Shown here one piece after another: positions 16,177 to 25,355 of a stretch of 64,000 bases of DNA. The stretch covers positions 62,001 through 126,000 of the forward strand of contig NZ_JAPDIR010000004.1 in the NCBI RefSeq assembly GCF_029870595.1, written 5' to 3'. The translations under genes and the position numbers were made by a program. Source of the stretch: Sphingomonas sp. CBMAI 2297. GTDB taxonomy: Bacteria > Pseudomonadota > Alphaproteobacteria > Sphingomonadales > Sphingomonadaceae. Under the pieces are notes generated by a model. The model was not told where the DNA came from. It was given only the letters and a program-made list of their open reading frames with translations, and ran no database searches. Position 1 is the first letter of the stretch. Each line of letters opens with the position of its first letter.

Positions 16177-17945
16177 ATGGCGGACGGCGTCGAGCGCGAA
16201 CTCGCGCAAATCTCGATCTACCTTGCGAAGCCGGAGACGAGTTTCGAGGGTGCGTTAGATTGGGATAAGGTGGTCAAGAAGGCGAAGTTCACTCAAGCTG
16301 ATTTCAATGTTTCAGGAACACTGTGTCGCTTCGTCTATTTTGAGAGCGAGGCGCCCAAGGCAAATCCACCTTGGCTGGATTTCGCGAATGAGCAACTGGA
16401 AGCGCCAATCGTATTTGCGGGGATGAGCAGGAACGCCAACGCTCTGCTCGGTCTGACTATCGACGATCGGCAGCTTATCGCAGCATTCGGGCGTAGCGCT
16501 TCGGCCTTGCTCCAACGTAAGCAGCTTGAGCGTGACTTCGGTATTCGAACCGCAATGAACCTGTGCGGGAACGAGGGCATTCGCCAAACCCGGACACAGA
16601 GTCACTCGCTCACGCCTACGTTGATCGACCGCCAGGTGGGGCAGCCAACGAACAGCTTTGTCTTTGGTCTCAGCGAGGCTGAGGACCTAAAATCGATGGC
16701 TGCACATCTGAAGGACAACCCTTTGATCACCCTTCAAGGTCGCGATCACCTGACATTCAAGGGCATGGGAAGCGAGAAGCTGACGTGGGAGAAGCTGATC
16801 GAGCATTGCGAAAGCTTCCTCACCGCCTACGCGAAGGACGACTTCGCCAAGCTCTTTCCTAACTACCGAAACTTCAAACCCGCCGCTGACGAAGACGTCG
16901 AACTGCTGGACGCAGAGCTACTGAAAGTTCTCCAGGCAGGTGATGTTGATCAGATCATGCTTTGGATTCCGGAGTTCCTTGCCGCTGAGGAATTCAGCTT
17001 CTCCTACAGCGACCATGAGGTCACAGAAAATCATATCTATGCGCATCTGGACCCCGTTCAGCTCAAAGCGGCCTTGAAGCTCGGCCAGCTCACAATCAAG
17101 AAACTGCACAACAAGCGAATCTGGGCATATTCGCACGTCGACGAGCGTGTACTCTCGAACAAGTGGTGGTCCCTGTACGATTGCATCATCTTCGAGCATA
17201 AACTCGGTAAGCGGCACTTCATCCTGACCGATGGTGAATGGAAGATTGTCGCCGGTGACTTCTACAAGAGTGTAGTTGATTTCGTAGCCAAGGAGGTTCG
17301 CCAGGAACCGGCCGAGGCTCTCTATATCGACATCCCTATTTTTGATCCCAAGCAAGGGAAGAACCGGGAAGGCATCTTCAACGACGAGGCTTGCAAGCGG
17401 CGGCCGAAGAGTATCAAGTTCGATACGGCTAAATTGCGGATTGGTAGCAGTCGAAAGGATAAGGAGTTCTGTGACATTCTCGACCTCACCGACGACGGGG
17501 TGATGCGAATTGTAAATGCAAGCCCTATGGCGGCTCGTCATCGATTAGCTACCTGTTCGCACAGACCCGCTTCTACTGCGAAAGTTTCGTACGCGATCAG
17601 GCGTTTCTCGGCGAGATTCGCAAGCATATCGGCACATCCGCATCTCCCTCCAAGCAAAACTACTTGGACCACATCCCGGAGCATATGAAGGATAATTCCG
17701 GGGACCGGTATCGTGTGTGCCTATGGATACTGTGTGATAAAAAGAAGAAGCTGCCGACTGCTTCCGAGCTCCCCTTCATGGCCCAGTATGAGCTGAAACT
17801 GCTGCACGATCAGCTCCAGCACATCTGCAAGTACCAAGATATCGTTCTGCGCTTTGTTCCAGTAGAGACCAAGCCGTATATGAAAGCTGTCGCGGCGACC
17901 AAGCCGAAGAAGCCGTCAGCGCCGGATCTCGGCCTTCAGCTCTAA
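16177..17945 (+). pseudogene. DUF6119/TIGR04141-like protein, one frameshift
   Basis: The first frame runs from ATG 16177 (after GGGGAGGGGG) and begins MADGVERELAQISIYLAK, the N-terminal pattern of the sporadically distributed TIGR04141/DUF6119 family. Near 17514-17518 (GTAAATGC) the frame breaks. From 17519 another frame continues without interruption as CKPYGGSSSISYLFAQTRF and runs to the stop at 17945. That GGSS-LF motif belongs to the family. One extra A in the A-run would restore a protein of about 590 residues. The cause is either a sequencing error or true inactivation. Base composition is visibly less GC-rich than its neighbours. Function is unknown; such genes are often found in defence islands. 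Confidence 0.7.
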
Positions 17946-18204
17946 TACGAACCGATAGTGCCTGCTGGCTCGTGAGTTGAGGGCGCTTCGACGGCCCGCC
18001 CTCGGGCAGCGTTCAACTCAGGCGCGGACCTTGTATCTGTGGCTAAACGTCAGCGCGCGTCACAATCGTTCGTGCATCGGCCCAAATCATGAAGCGGCGC
18101 GATACGCCATCGATCCTCCACCAGCGTCCCGCCCCGCCTCCCCGGCCCCCACTAGCGCCTCGCTCGGCTCCCAACTAGGCATTGGCGCGGAGGAGATGGA
18201 CTCG

Positions 18205-18993
18205 ATGGTGACGAGAACCACGACCGCTGATAGCAACGCCATCGTGTCGCTCGCCTTCTGGCTGGACCTGCGCCGCTACGGCGCGATGCTGAACGAAGCC
18301 CGTTTCGACCCCACGTGCCCGGAGGCGAAGGCCGCGTTGGGACGACTTCGCCGTTTCCAAGAGGTCGTGGCGGCCCATAGCCGCACCACGTTTCCGACCC
18401 TTGTCATTAACGACGGGGTGGTCGCTTATCGCGACGTTGGCCTGACCGTCACGGACCGCGTCTGGCCCTTCGTAGAGCGATGCTGGAAACTGTATCAGGA
18501 AACCACCGACGCCGATCGGAGGCTGGGAGGGCACGGTTTGAGGGGAGTGCTGGCGGCAGGAATGCGCGCGAAAGGAAGCAACCGCGGGATTCTTGCACAG
18601 AACGACGCCGTTGCCAGGATCATCGGCGACCTGGCCGACGGTCGGATCTCCCGCAGGGAGGCGGTCGGGGCGGCTTGGCGGGTCCGACGTGTAAACGACA
18701 TCGTACCGCAGTTGCAGGCAAACTTTGCGTTCTCTCGGGCCTATACAGCGGAGCAGGGTGCGAGGAAGGGAAAGCTGGAGGGATCTCGCTTCTATCTCGA
18801 GACCAAGGTGCTGCGTGCAGGCGTGCCCGGTTGGCTGACCACGGGCGATCCTATTGAGTGGGAGCCTTCGGTCGATTGGCTGTCCACGCTCTCGACCACC
18901 TTCGTTGAGGTGCAGGCAGTCGCAGAATCACCAGACCGTGAGACCGCCTTTCGTACTGGCCGCGAGATGCTGGCTTCGCTTCGGATGGATTGA
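18205..18993 (+). CDS. Hypothetical protein, unrecognised
   Basis: 262 residues with no recognised family. It is soluble and helical, with features such as LAFWLDLRRYGAMLNEARF, DVGLTVTDRVWPFVERCW and NDIVPQLQANFAFSRAY. ATG 18205 was chosen because GGAGGAG lies nine bases upstream; ATG 18196 is too close to it. The frame stays open upstream but reads as non-protein. It is the last cargo gene before the convergent integrase. Nothing indicates its role. Confidence 0.55.
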   Translation: MVTRTTTADSNAIVSLAFWLDLRRYGAMLNEARFDPTCPEAKAALGRLRRFQEVVAAHSRTTFPTLVINDGVVAYRDVGLTVTDRVWPFVERCWKLYQETTDADRRLGGHGLRGVLAAGMRAKGSNRGILAQNDAVARIIGDLADGRISRREAVGAAWRVRRVNDIVPQLQANFAFSRAYTAEQGARKGKLEGSRFYLETKVLRAGVPGWLTTGDPIEWEPSVDWLSTLSTTFVEVQAVAESPDRETAFRTGREMLASLRMD

Positions 18994-19046
18994 CTCGCGC
19001 GCAGGTACTTGCCGGCCGCCTCCCCGCGAATTCACGTCACGACTGT

Positions 19047-20303
19047 CTAATGCACCAAGCGCAGGCCTATTGGCTTCTGGACAATGCCATAGTCCCCCAG
19101 CCCTGCCCGCACAGCGTCGCGAACGTAGGACGGGCACAGATGCGCGTAGTGCTTGCGCGTTATCCGCTCGTCGGCATGGCCAAGCGCTTCCGCAATGACT
19201 GCCATCGGCACGCCGGCCATCGCCAACCGGGATCCGTAGGTATGCCGAAGGATGTGGAACCCCGCAGGCTCCACGCCCGCCGCCTCGCACGTATCGCGCA
19301 TCGGCCTGATCTGGTGCGAGGTACCGAGCTCGCGGTCATGCTGGTTCAGGAAGACGAGCTGGTCGGTCCTCTTGCCCATGCACAGTCCACGGAAGAGCTG
19401 GATGCCCTCATCGCTCAGGTGCACGAAGCGGGGCCTGCCGCTCTTGGTGTCCGGGAACGTCAGCACACCGCTCATCAAGTCGACATCGCGGACGCGCACG
19501 CGGTGGATTTCGGACCAGCGCGCGCCCGTTAGCAACGCGGCCTGGATCAGCGGCCGGAACCAGTCGGGCGCATGCTCGACCAGCCGGTGGATCTCGGGCC
19601 CGGTGAAGTATCGAATGCGAGGCGCGCTCACCTTGGCGTACGGCTTCACCCGGCGCCAGGCGGTGTCATCGGCGACCTTGCCCAGCGCGAACGCGCGGTT
19701 CAGCGCGGCGCGAAGCGGCGTGAACGCACGGTTGGCGTTCGCCTGCTGGACCCGCGCGGCATCGTCGCGGATAGGCCGCTCCTTGCGCACGCCCTTCTTG
19801 TTCGCGCGATAGACCGAGCGCCGAGCAGCGAGCTTCGCCATGAACTCGCGCAGTCGCTCAGTGGTGAGGTCGCTCACCTGCACATTCTTGAACTCGGGGC
19901 GCACCAGCCGGTCAATGACGTAGCGGGTCTTCTCGAGCGACTTGCCGGCGAAGTTGCCGATATAGTCATCGAGGGCATCCTCGACCGTGTAGCGCGGACG
20001 CCGCCTGCCGGCGTCGCGGTCCAACGCCTCGAACCAGTCGCGCGCCTTCCCTTGCGCGGCGGCGAAGCGCAGCACGTCGAAGGTCTCGCCGTCGAAGGCG
20101 TCGTCGGCGGGACCTAGGAGCAGCTGTTCACGCTTGCCGTCGGCGGTGCGGTACTTGGCGATCCAGATACCGCCCTTGGCGCCCTTGCGATAGCCGAGCG
20201 CCCTGCCCCGCGTCAGCGGGTGCCAATAGGGGGCGTGGCGCTTCGGCAGCAGTGCTCGCGCGCTCCTGCTGTCGAGCCGTTGGTTGCGAATGATGCGCGC
20301 CAT
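19047..20303 (-). CDS. Tyrosine recombinase/integrase of the island
   Basis: 418 residues. The catalytic residues of the tyrosine recombinase family are visible: Arg in LLTGARWSEI, His-x-x-Arg in FHILRHTYGSRLA, and the late His and nucleophilic Tyr in LGHADERITRKHYAHL. The N-terminus has an arm-binding-like domain (residues about 25-70) and a SAM-like core-binding domain (DALDDYIGNFAGK). It would integrate and excise the island at the tRNA-Glu 3' end, the copy of which lies 148 bases beyond its start. ATG 20303 was chosen over GTG 20315 by family alignment from memory. Confidence 0.9.
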   Translation of the reverse strand: MARIIRNQRLDSRSARALLPKRHAPYWHPLTRGRALGYRKGAKGGIWIAKYRTADGKREQLLLGPADDAFDGETFDVLRFAAAQGKARDWFEALDRDAGRRRPRYTVEDALDDYIGNFAGKSLEKTRYVIDRLVRPEFKNVQVSDLTTERLREFMAKLAARRSVYRANKKGVRKERPIRDDAARVQQANANRAFTPLRAALNRAFALGKVADDTAWRRVKPYAKVSAPRIRYFTGPEIHRLVEHAPDWFRPLIQAALLTGARWSEIHRVRVRDVDLMSGVLTFPDTKSGRPRFVHLSDEGIQLFRGLCMGKRTDQLVFLNQHDRELGTSHQIRPMRDTCEAAGVEPAGFHILRHTYGSRLAMAGVPMAVIAEALGHADERITRKHYAHLCPSYVRDAVRAGLGDYGIVQKPIGLRLVH

Positions 20304-20319
20304 GCTCAGCCTCACGGAC

Positions 20320-20340
20320 TTACTGCAAATTTACTGCAAA
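20320..20340. repeat. Two tandem TTACTGCAAA repeats upstream of the integrase
   Basis: TTACTGCAAA occurs at 20320-20329 and 20331-20340, an 11-base period, about 17 bases upstream of the integrase start and 110 bases from the tRNA-Glu fragment. The position suits integrase arm-type or excisionase binding sites, or an operator for the integrase promoter. No further copies were seen nearby. Confidence 0.4.
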
Positions 20341-20450
20341 ACCGTAGCAGAATTGGGCTGGACGCGGAAGGACCGAAATCTCCATAACCGATTGAATTAC
20401 AACGAATACATAGGCGTCCACCTGGACCGCCAGACCCCCATCCGGCCGTA

Positions 20451-20494
20451 CTCTCACGGCGAAAACACGAGTTCGATTCTCGTAGGGGTCACCA
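20451..20494 (+). repeat. Partial tRNA-Glu 3' end (att site, right copy)
   Basis: This copy begins at anticodon loop CTCTCAC (anticodon CTC, Glu). It has T-arm ACGAG-TTCGATT-CTCGT and ends AGGGGTCACCA. Compared with 1177-1220 there are five changes; two of them (G to A and C to T in the T-stem) compensate each other. There is no 5' half. It marks the right boundary of the island: chromosome-like fimbrial genes start 52 bases later. Confidence 0.75.
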
Positions 20495-20545
20495 GCGGCT
20501 GGAACGTGCCGTTCCCGCCATCCGGCGCACCGCCCTCCTCGCCTC

Positions 20546-21253
20546 TCAAAAACGCTGCTGGGTGCTCTGCGCGCCCTGCGCAATCCGATAATCGACCGGG
20601 CCGGCCATGGCCAGCGTCTGCTGCCAGACCTGTCCGGCATAGAGCCGCTTCGCCGGCAGCGTCACGCACACCGTCGGCCGCGCGGGATTGCACTGCCTTC
20701 CCTCATAGACCTCGACATTGCTGTTGCCGGCATTGCGCAGCGTCAGCACATTGCCGCTGCGCTCGCCGACGACGTTCACTGTCGGCCGCGCGGGACGATA
20801 GATGACGAGCACGTCATAGCCGATGAGCAGCTTCAACGCAGTGACCGGCGCGCTGACGGGCCCCGCCACGGGCTTGACGGCGACGCGGTAGATCCGGTCC
20901 GTCGCCCCGCGCGGCACGATCGCCGCGATGCGGATGAGCTTGTGCTCCCCGGGCTGCAGGATCAGCCGCTGCGGCGTGACGAGCAACCCGCCGATGCCGG
21001 GATCCGTGATCGGCGTCCTGGTTTCGCCCGGATGGCCCGGAGACACGATCTCGGCCGGCTCGACCGTCACATAGGAGACTTCGGTCCCGTCATTCCATAT
21101 GTCGATGTCCTGCGCGATCGCGCCGGACGGCAATATGTCGACCACCGCCTGGCTGAGCACGATCCCGGCCCTGGCCGGCAGCGCGGCCAGCCCCATCGCC
21201 GCAAGCACGGCGAGAATGCGCGGGTTCGGGGAGAAATGCTTCAAGGTCGGCAT
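20546..21253 (-). CDS. Fimbrial periplasmic chaperone (PapD-like)
   Basis: 235 residues. A cleavable signal peptide (LAVLAAMGLAALPARA) is followed by the immunoglobulin-like PapD N-terminal domain with IWNDGTEVSYVTVEP and LILQPGEHKLIRIAA. Then comes the basic and conserved IYRVAVKPV edge and a shorter second domain with RNAGNSNVEVYEGRQC. It would receive pilin subunits by donor-strand complementation and deliver them to the usher. ATG 21253 overlaps the usher stop by 13 bases. It is the last gene of the leftward fimbrial operon and ends 52 bases from the island border. Confidence 0.85.
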   Translation of the reverse strand: MPTLKHFSPNPRILAVLAAMGLAALPARAGIVLSQAVVDILPSGAIAQDIDIWNDGTEVSYVTVEPAEIVSPGHPGETRTPITDPGIGGLLVTPQRLILQPGEHKLIRIAAIVPRGATDRIYRVAVKPVAGPVSAPVTALKLLIGYDVLVIYRPARPTVNVVGERSGNVLTLRNAGNSNVEVYEGRQCNPARPTVCVTLPAKRLYAGQVWQQTLAMAGPVDYRIAQGAQSTQQRF

Positions 21254-23772
21254 TGGACGTCTCCGATTGCGGAATAGTCGTTCTGCGAGGGTTTCGCGTC
21301 GAGCGTTGCCCGGCATGTCCGGCCGTCGGTCGCGTGCACCATGATTTGCGCATTGCCCGGCGCCTGCAACTGGAAATAGCCCCGCATGTCGGTCGCGGCG
21401 ACGGCGCCGTCGGCGACGATGTCGGCATTGGCGACGGGGCTGCCATCAGGCCATGTCAGCCGTCCGAACATCGCCAGGACCAGATTCGCCTTCCAGTCCA
21501 GCGCGGCGACCGTGCCCGGATAGACGTCGACCGATCGGGTCTGCGCGTCGAAACTGACCAGTTCGCTGCCGACCGGGCGGATCCGGACCTTGTATCGCCG
21601 ATAGGGCGTGACCGCCAGGTTCAGATGCTCGCCCGTCCGGATCTCGCCGCGCGGCGCATCGTCGACCAGCACGACGAAGCGCGCGGCGCGGGCATTGCCG
21701 CGCACCCCCACGCTGATGACGCTGTCATTCTGGTCGCGCGCCCCGATATGGAACATCCCCCCGCCCGCCGCCAGCGCGGTCTGCGCGGTCAGGGCATATT
21801 GGCTGGCACCGCCCGTTCCTCCCATCCGGTGGACGAAGCTCGCCGAGGCAAAGCCGGTGGCATTGCGCTCGCTGGCCGAGGCCTGGAGCACGGTGCCGTC
21901 GCCGCTGTGCTGGACGGTGCCCGACGCATCGAACTCGCCGCCCAGCACCCCGCTGCGATGGATCGAGGCCGACACCTCCTCCACATCGTCCAGCCGGCGC
22001 TGCCGATCGCCGAGCCCGGTCTGGGCGCCAGTTTGCACGCTGAATGAGGATCTGTTTCCAAATACCTGTAATTGAAGTCCGAATGCGACAGATCGCCCAT
22101 GGTTTGTAGCGGCATATGCGCCATTGAAGGTGAGCTGGAGCTGCCGGCGGCGCAGCACCGTCCATCGTACCATCGGGCCGATCGCATAGGATGTCGGGCG
22201 CCCTTCGTCATGGCGCAGATAGGCGCTGACGCCGATCTGCCCACCGCCGACGAAATAGGAGACATTTCCGATCGCCTGGGCAAAGTTCGCGCTAGCTCCC
22301 TGAAAACCCTGAATAATAGGATTGGCCGATGAGAAATTGTCATAGACATAGTCGGCAAGCGGGATCAGCGGCGCGCGATCGCGGCTGTGCACATAGCGCA
22401 AGTCGAAATTATAGCCGAATGCGCCCCCCGTCGTGGAGCCCGCCTGCCCGACAATGCCATAGTCGCCCGCGCTCGATCCCAGCACCGCGAGGCGCGTCTG
22501 GAAATTGGGGGCGAGATAGGTGATCCCGACCTCGGTCAGCGCCTTGCGGTCCGTCATCATCACGGTCGCGTCCCAGGCGATGGTGGGGCCGGCACGCCCG
22601 GCCAGCCCCGCCGTCAGCAGGGGCACGCGCGCGACGGACAGCCACTTGTCCTTCCGGTCCGCCGCCAGCAGGCCCGCATTGGCGAAGAAGGAAAGATGCC
22701 CCACCGGGGCAATGGCAGTGCTCTTGGTGAAGAAACGCCGCTCGATGCGCGTCGCCCCGCTCGCTTCCTGGACGCGGATCTCGACCGGATAGGAGCCGTC
22801 GGGCAGCGCGGCGGTGTCGAGCGTCTGGTTGCCGGCCTCGAAGCTGTGCGAGCTCACCAGCCGGCCCTCGACATAGATGTCGACGCGCGATCGCTGGCCC
22901 AGGAAGACGACGAGCGGGCTGCCGAACAGCTGCATCCGATCCGCCCGCGTGTCGAACTGCGAGGCGATGCCGACGCCGAGGATACGCCTGCGGCCCACCA
23001 GATCGGCACCGGGCGCATAGAACAGCCCCGCGCTGTACCGCGTGCCCGGCCGGTCGAGCTGGGCCGCGAGCGTATCGACATCGAGCCCGCGCCCGGACGA
23101 GACCGAAGCCTCGGAGACGAGGCGCGCATTCCCGGCGCCGATGATCGCGCGATTGTAGAAATTATAGTTGAGCGCCTGTCCGTCGCCGCCCGCAATGGCC
23201 CCGCCCACCACGTCGACGAAGGTCAGGCCCTTGCTATAGGGCTGGAGGAAGCGATCGGCAGTCACCGCGCGCACCGCCAGCAGGCGCGAATTCACATACA
23301 GATCGATGCGGAAGCGCCGCGGATCGAACACGATCGCGGCCGCTTCGGGCTTCGGGGCTTCGCAGGGGCTGGACGTGTCGGCGCACAGGAACCGCGCATT
23401 CGCATCCAGCACGCCGGTCAGGGCATGCGTGACGGCGCCGGCATCGGCGACATTCGGGATCGCCGCGACGACGCTCTCGGGGCGCGCGAACCGGACCTCT
23501 CCGGGCCGGGCCTCGACATCGAACTGCCCGATCCGGGTGCCGCCGAAAAAGACGTCGGCGACCAGCCTTTGCGTTTGCGCGAGCTCGGCGAAGTCGCTGG
23601 GCATCGCGGCCGTCACCATCACGGGCCTGGCCGGGCCTGCCGGCGAGGAAGTACCCCGTTCGACGCCGCCGACCTGCCGGTCGCCCTGCGCCGCTGCCGA
23701 GGGAATGGAACCGATGCCCGCCGCGGCCAGCAGCGAGAGCAGCGCACCGCCGATCGCGCGGCGCATCCGCAT
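21241..23772 (-). CDS. Outer-membrane fimbrial usher protein
   Basis: 843 residues, typical for FimD/PapC-type ushers. Order: signal peptide (about residues 1-28), N-terminal periplasmic domain (LVADVFFGGTRIGQFDVEAR), a 24-strand barrel rich in alternating Tyr/Gly/Asn segments (GGQIGVSAYLRHDEG), and C-terminal plug/Ig-like parts (VSFDAQTRSVDVYPGTVAAL) ending with a carboxypeptidase-like SPVANADIVADGA domain. It assembles and secretes pilus subunits across the outer membrane. The stop of the preceding pilin and this start at 23772 touch, so they are translationally linked. Confidence 0.9.
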   Translation of the reverse strand: MRMRRAIGGALLSLLAAAGIGSIPSAAAQGDRQVGGVERGTSSPAGPARPVMVTAAMPSDFAELAQTQRLVADVFFGGTRIGQFDVEARPGEVRFARPESVVAAIPNVADAGAVTHALTGVLDANARFLCADTSSPCEAPKPEAAAIVFDPRRFRIDLYVNSRLLAVRAVTADRFLQPYSKGLTFVDVVGGAIAGGDGQALNYNFYNRAIIGAGNARLVSEASVSSGRGLDVDTLAAQLDRPGTRYSAGLFYAPGADLVGRRRILGVGIASQFDTRADRMQLFGSPLVVFLGQRSRVDIYVEGRLVSSHSFEAGNQTLDTAALPDGSYPVEIRVQEASGATRIERRFFTKSTAIAPVGHLSFFANAGLLAADRKDKWLSVARVPLLTAGLAGRAGPTIAWDATVMMTDRKALTEVGITYLAPNFQTRLAVLGSSAGDYGIVGQAGSTTGGAFGYNFDLRYVHSRDRAPLIPLADYVYDNFSSANPIIQGFQGASANFAQAIGNVSYFVGGGQIGVSAYLRHDEGRPTSYAIGPMVRWTVLRRRQLQLTFNGAYAATNHGRSVAFGLQLQVFGNRSSFSVQTGAQTGLGDRQRRLDDVEEVSASIHRSGVLGGEFDASGTVQHSGDGTVLQASASERNATGFASASFVHRMGGTGGASQYALTAQTALAAGGGMFHIGARDQNDSVISVGVRGNARAARFVVLVDDAPRGEIRTGEHLNLAVTPYRRYKVRIRPVGSELVSFDAQTRSVDVYPGTVAALDWKANLVLAMFGRLTWPDGSPVANADIVADGAVAATDMRGYFQLQAPGNAQIMVHATDGRTCRATLDAKPSQNDYSAIGDVQCRP

Positions 23773-24263
23773 CAGTTCGCCGAGAGCATGATGGTGAGCG
23801 TGCCGCTATAGTTCCCGGCGGTGGCCGTGGTCAGCGCGGCACCGCGCAGGATGATGATGAGGCTTGAATTGGTGGTCTGGAGAATCGGACAGCTCAGCAG
23901 CGCCGTCTGCCCGGTCAGCGCCGTGCCCGATACGAGGTTGGTGCCCGAGCTCTGCCCGGCGGCGGAGCCGTTCCACTGGACTTCATAGGGCAGCACGCTC
24001 GCACCGCTGGCAAGCGTGAACGCGCCGCCGGCGCCGGATCCCGTCGCCGTCAGCGAATAGCGCCCTCCCAGCAGCCCGCTATAGGCGCACACCGACTGGC
24101 TCCGAATCTGATCGGCGCCGACATTGGCGATCGTGCCGAACGACACGTCGCTGAGCTGCGTTATCTGCACATTCTGGGCGCAAGCCGGCACGGGCATTGC
24201 CGCCAGGAGAATGGTTGCGAGCAACCCCGCCGCCACGGATCGGGAACGGGAGCGACCCTGCAT
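23772..24263 (-). CDS. Spore coat U (SCPU) domain pilin, second copy
   Basis: 163 residues with a signal peptide (AAGLLATILLAAMPVPACA). The SCPU domain runs through VQITQLSDVSFGTI, a Cys pair (about SVCAYS and LLSCPI) and a terminal NYSGTLTIMLSA strand that would act in donor-strand exchange. SCPU proteins are the subunits of archaic (Csu-type, sigma) chaperone-usher pili. ATG 24263 (MQGRSRSRS) was chosen as giving a clean signal peptide; ATG 24284 is also possible. It lies directly downstream of another SCPU gene. Confidence 0.8.
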   Translation of the reverse strand: MQGRSRSRSVAAGLLATILLAAMPVPACAQNVQITQLSDVSFGTIANVGADQIRSQSVCAYSGLLGGRYSLTATGSGAGGAFTLASGASVLPYEVQWNGSAAGQSSGTNLVSGTALTGQTALLSCPILQTTNSSLIIILRGAALTTATAGNYSGTLTIMLSAN

Positions 24264-24291
24264 GGCCGGACCCTCCCTGATCATCCAGGGG

Positions 24292-24867
24292 CTATTGCGG
24301 CGTCACCAGCAGGGTCAGCGTGCCCGTATAGCTGACTCCCGCCTCCATCCCCTGCAGGTTCGGCGCGGAAATCGAGACGATGAGGCTCGAGGTCGTCGCG
24401 GCGCCGGTGCTGCAGGTCGGGTTGGCGGCGGTCGTGGTCAGCCCGCCGAGCGCGGTTCCCGCGGTCAGCGCGCTGCCGCTGGTCTGCCCGGTGCTCGCCG
24501 CCCATTGCACGGAATAGGGCACGGTCAGCGAGCCGTTGGCGAGCGTGAACGCCCCACTGGTGCCACTGCCGGTCGCGGTGATGCTGTACCCCTTGGTCGC
24601 GGTGTTGCTCCAGACGCAATCGCTCTGCGAGCTGGTCGCCGCGGTGGCCGGATCGACGGCGGCGAAGGAGATGTCGGTCAGGCCGGTGATCTGCGCGCGA
24701 TTCGCGACGCTCGCCGTAATGCTGACCGATCCCGTCGAAGTTGCGCCAAGCGTTCCCTGGGTGGAGGAAAATGCCGGCGGGCCCGCCGTCAGTGCCCCTG
24801 CCGCCGCGCACAAATATGCAGCCCGGCGGACGGTGATGGAAATCTTGCCGATATTGGTCGCCATCAT
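24292..24867 (-). CDS. Spore coat U (SCPU) domain pilin, first copy
   Basis: 191 residues. The N-terminal segment AYLCAAAGALTAGPPAFS is a signal peptide. The mature part has the same architecture as the following gene: QITGLTDISFAAVDP, a Cys pair (about DCVWSN and NPTCST), and a final YTGTLTLLVTP strand. It is the first gene of the fimbrial operon (SCPU, SCPU, usher, chaperone). No separate tip adhesin is visible. Start at 24867 or the adjacent Met at 24864 cannot be separated. Confidence 0.8.
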   Translation of the reverse strand: MMATNIGKISITVRRAAYLCAAAGALTAGPPAFSSTQGTLGATSTGSVSITASVANRAQITGLTDISFAAVDPATAATSSQSDCVWSNTATKGYSITATGSGTSGAFTLANGSLTVPYSVQWAASTGQTSGSALTAGTALGGLTTTAANPTCSTGAATTSSLIVSISAPNLQGMEAGVSYTGTLTLLVTPQ

Positions 24868-25355
24868 ACTCTACCTCGTTCCTGAGGTGCTACGAAAACT
24901 TCTCGTTTCTGGCGCCAGACTATAGAATCCGGATTAAGCTATCGTCGCTCCGCGATCTCGGTAAAATCCGTATTATCAGGATAGTTAGCGCCGGAATGAG
25001 AATCCCGGCCGCCACCGCGCCCGCGCATGGCCTCGCCGCACCATGGCATTCATAAGCCCCCGGATTCCGCCGCCGGCGCCTGCCATGGGAATAGCGTAAT
25101 TTACGGCATGCCCGCCCGGGATCGACGAACGGCGAACACACTGGACCGGAGCCCCCGCGATCGCCCCCGCGCCACGAGAAAAATTGCGACACATTCATCG
25201 GCGGAATAGTACCGATCCGGAGGAAATTGCCGGAAAATCAAGAGCTGGACGGGTTCCGAACCTTCCCAACTTTGATACATATTTGCACCTAGACCGGTAG
25301 CTTCATTGCGCGTCTAATATCGCAGGAACAACCTGACAGCACGAAAGGTGCGCTG
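24868..25355. other. Divergent control region, fimbrial operon / RND pump
   Basis: 488 bases between the leftward fimbrial operon and the rightward efflux operon. Reading frames here are arginine-rich and lack support. The parts near both ends are AT-richer (24890-24980 and 25240-25320), fitting promoters, but no pair of -35 and -10 boxes is convincing enough to call. Confidence 0.4.

Noticed and set aside
15636..16178. A minus-strand gene of about 180 residues
   Set aside because: No start context, no protein-like segments, and it ends in arginine-rich shadow sequence.
20433..20494. A complete tRNA starting at GACCCCC before the right tRNA-Glu fragment
   Set aside because: Only 62 bases, no D-arm and no anticodon 5' stem; GACCCCC pairing with the acceptor strand appears to be chance.
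24920..25198. Small gene between the fimbrial and efflux operons
   Set aside because: Arginine- and glycine-rich, no SD and no protein features.
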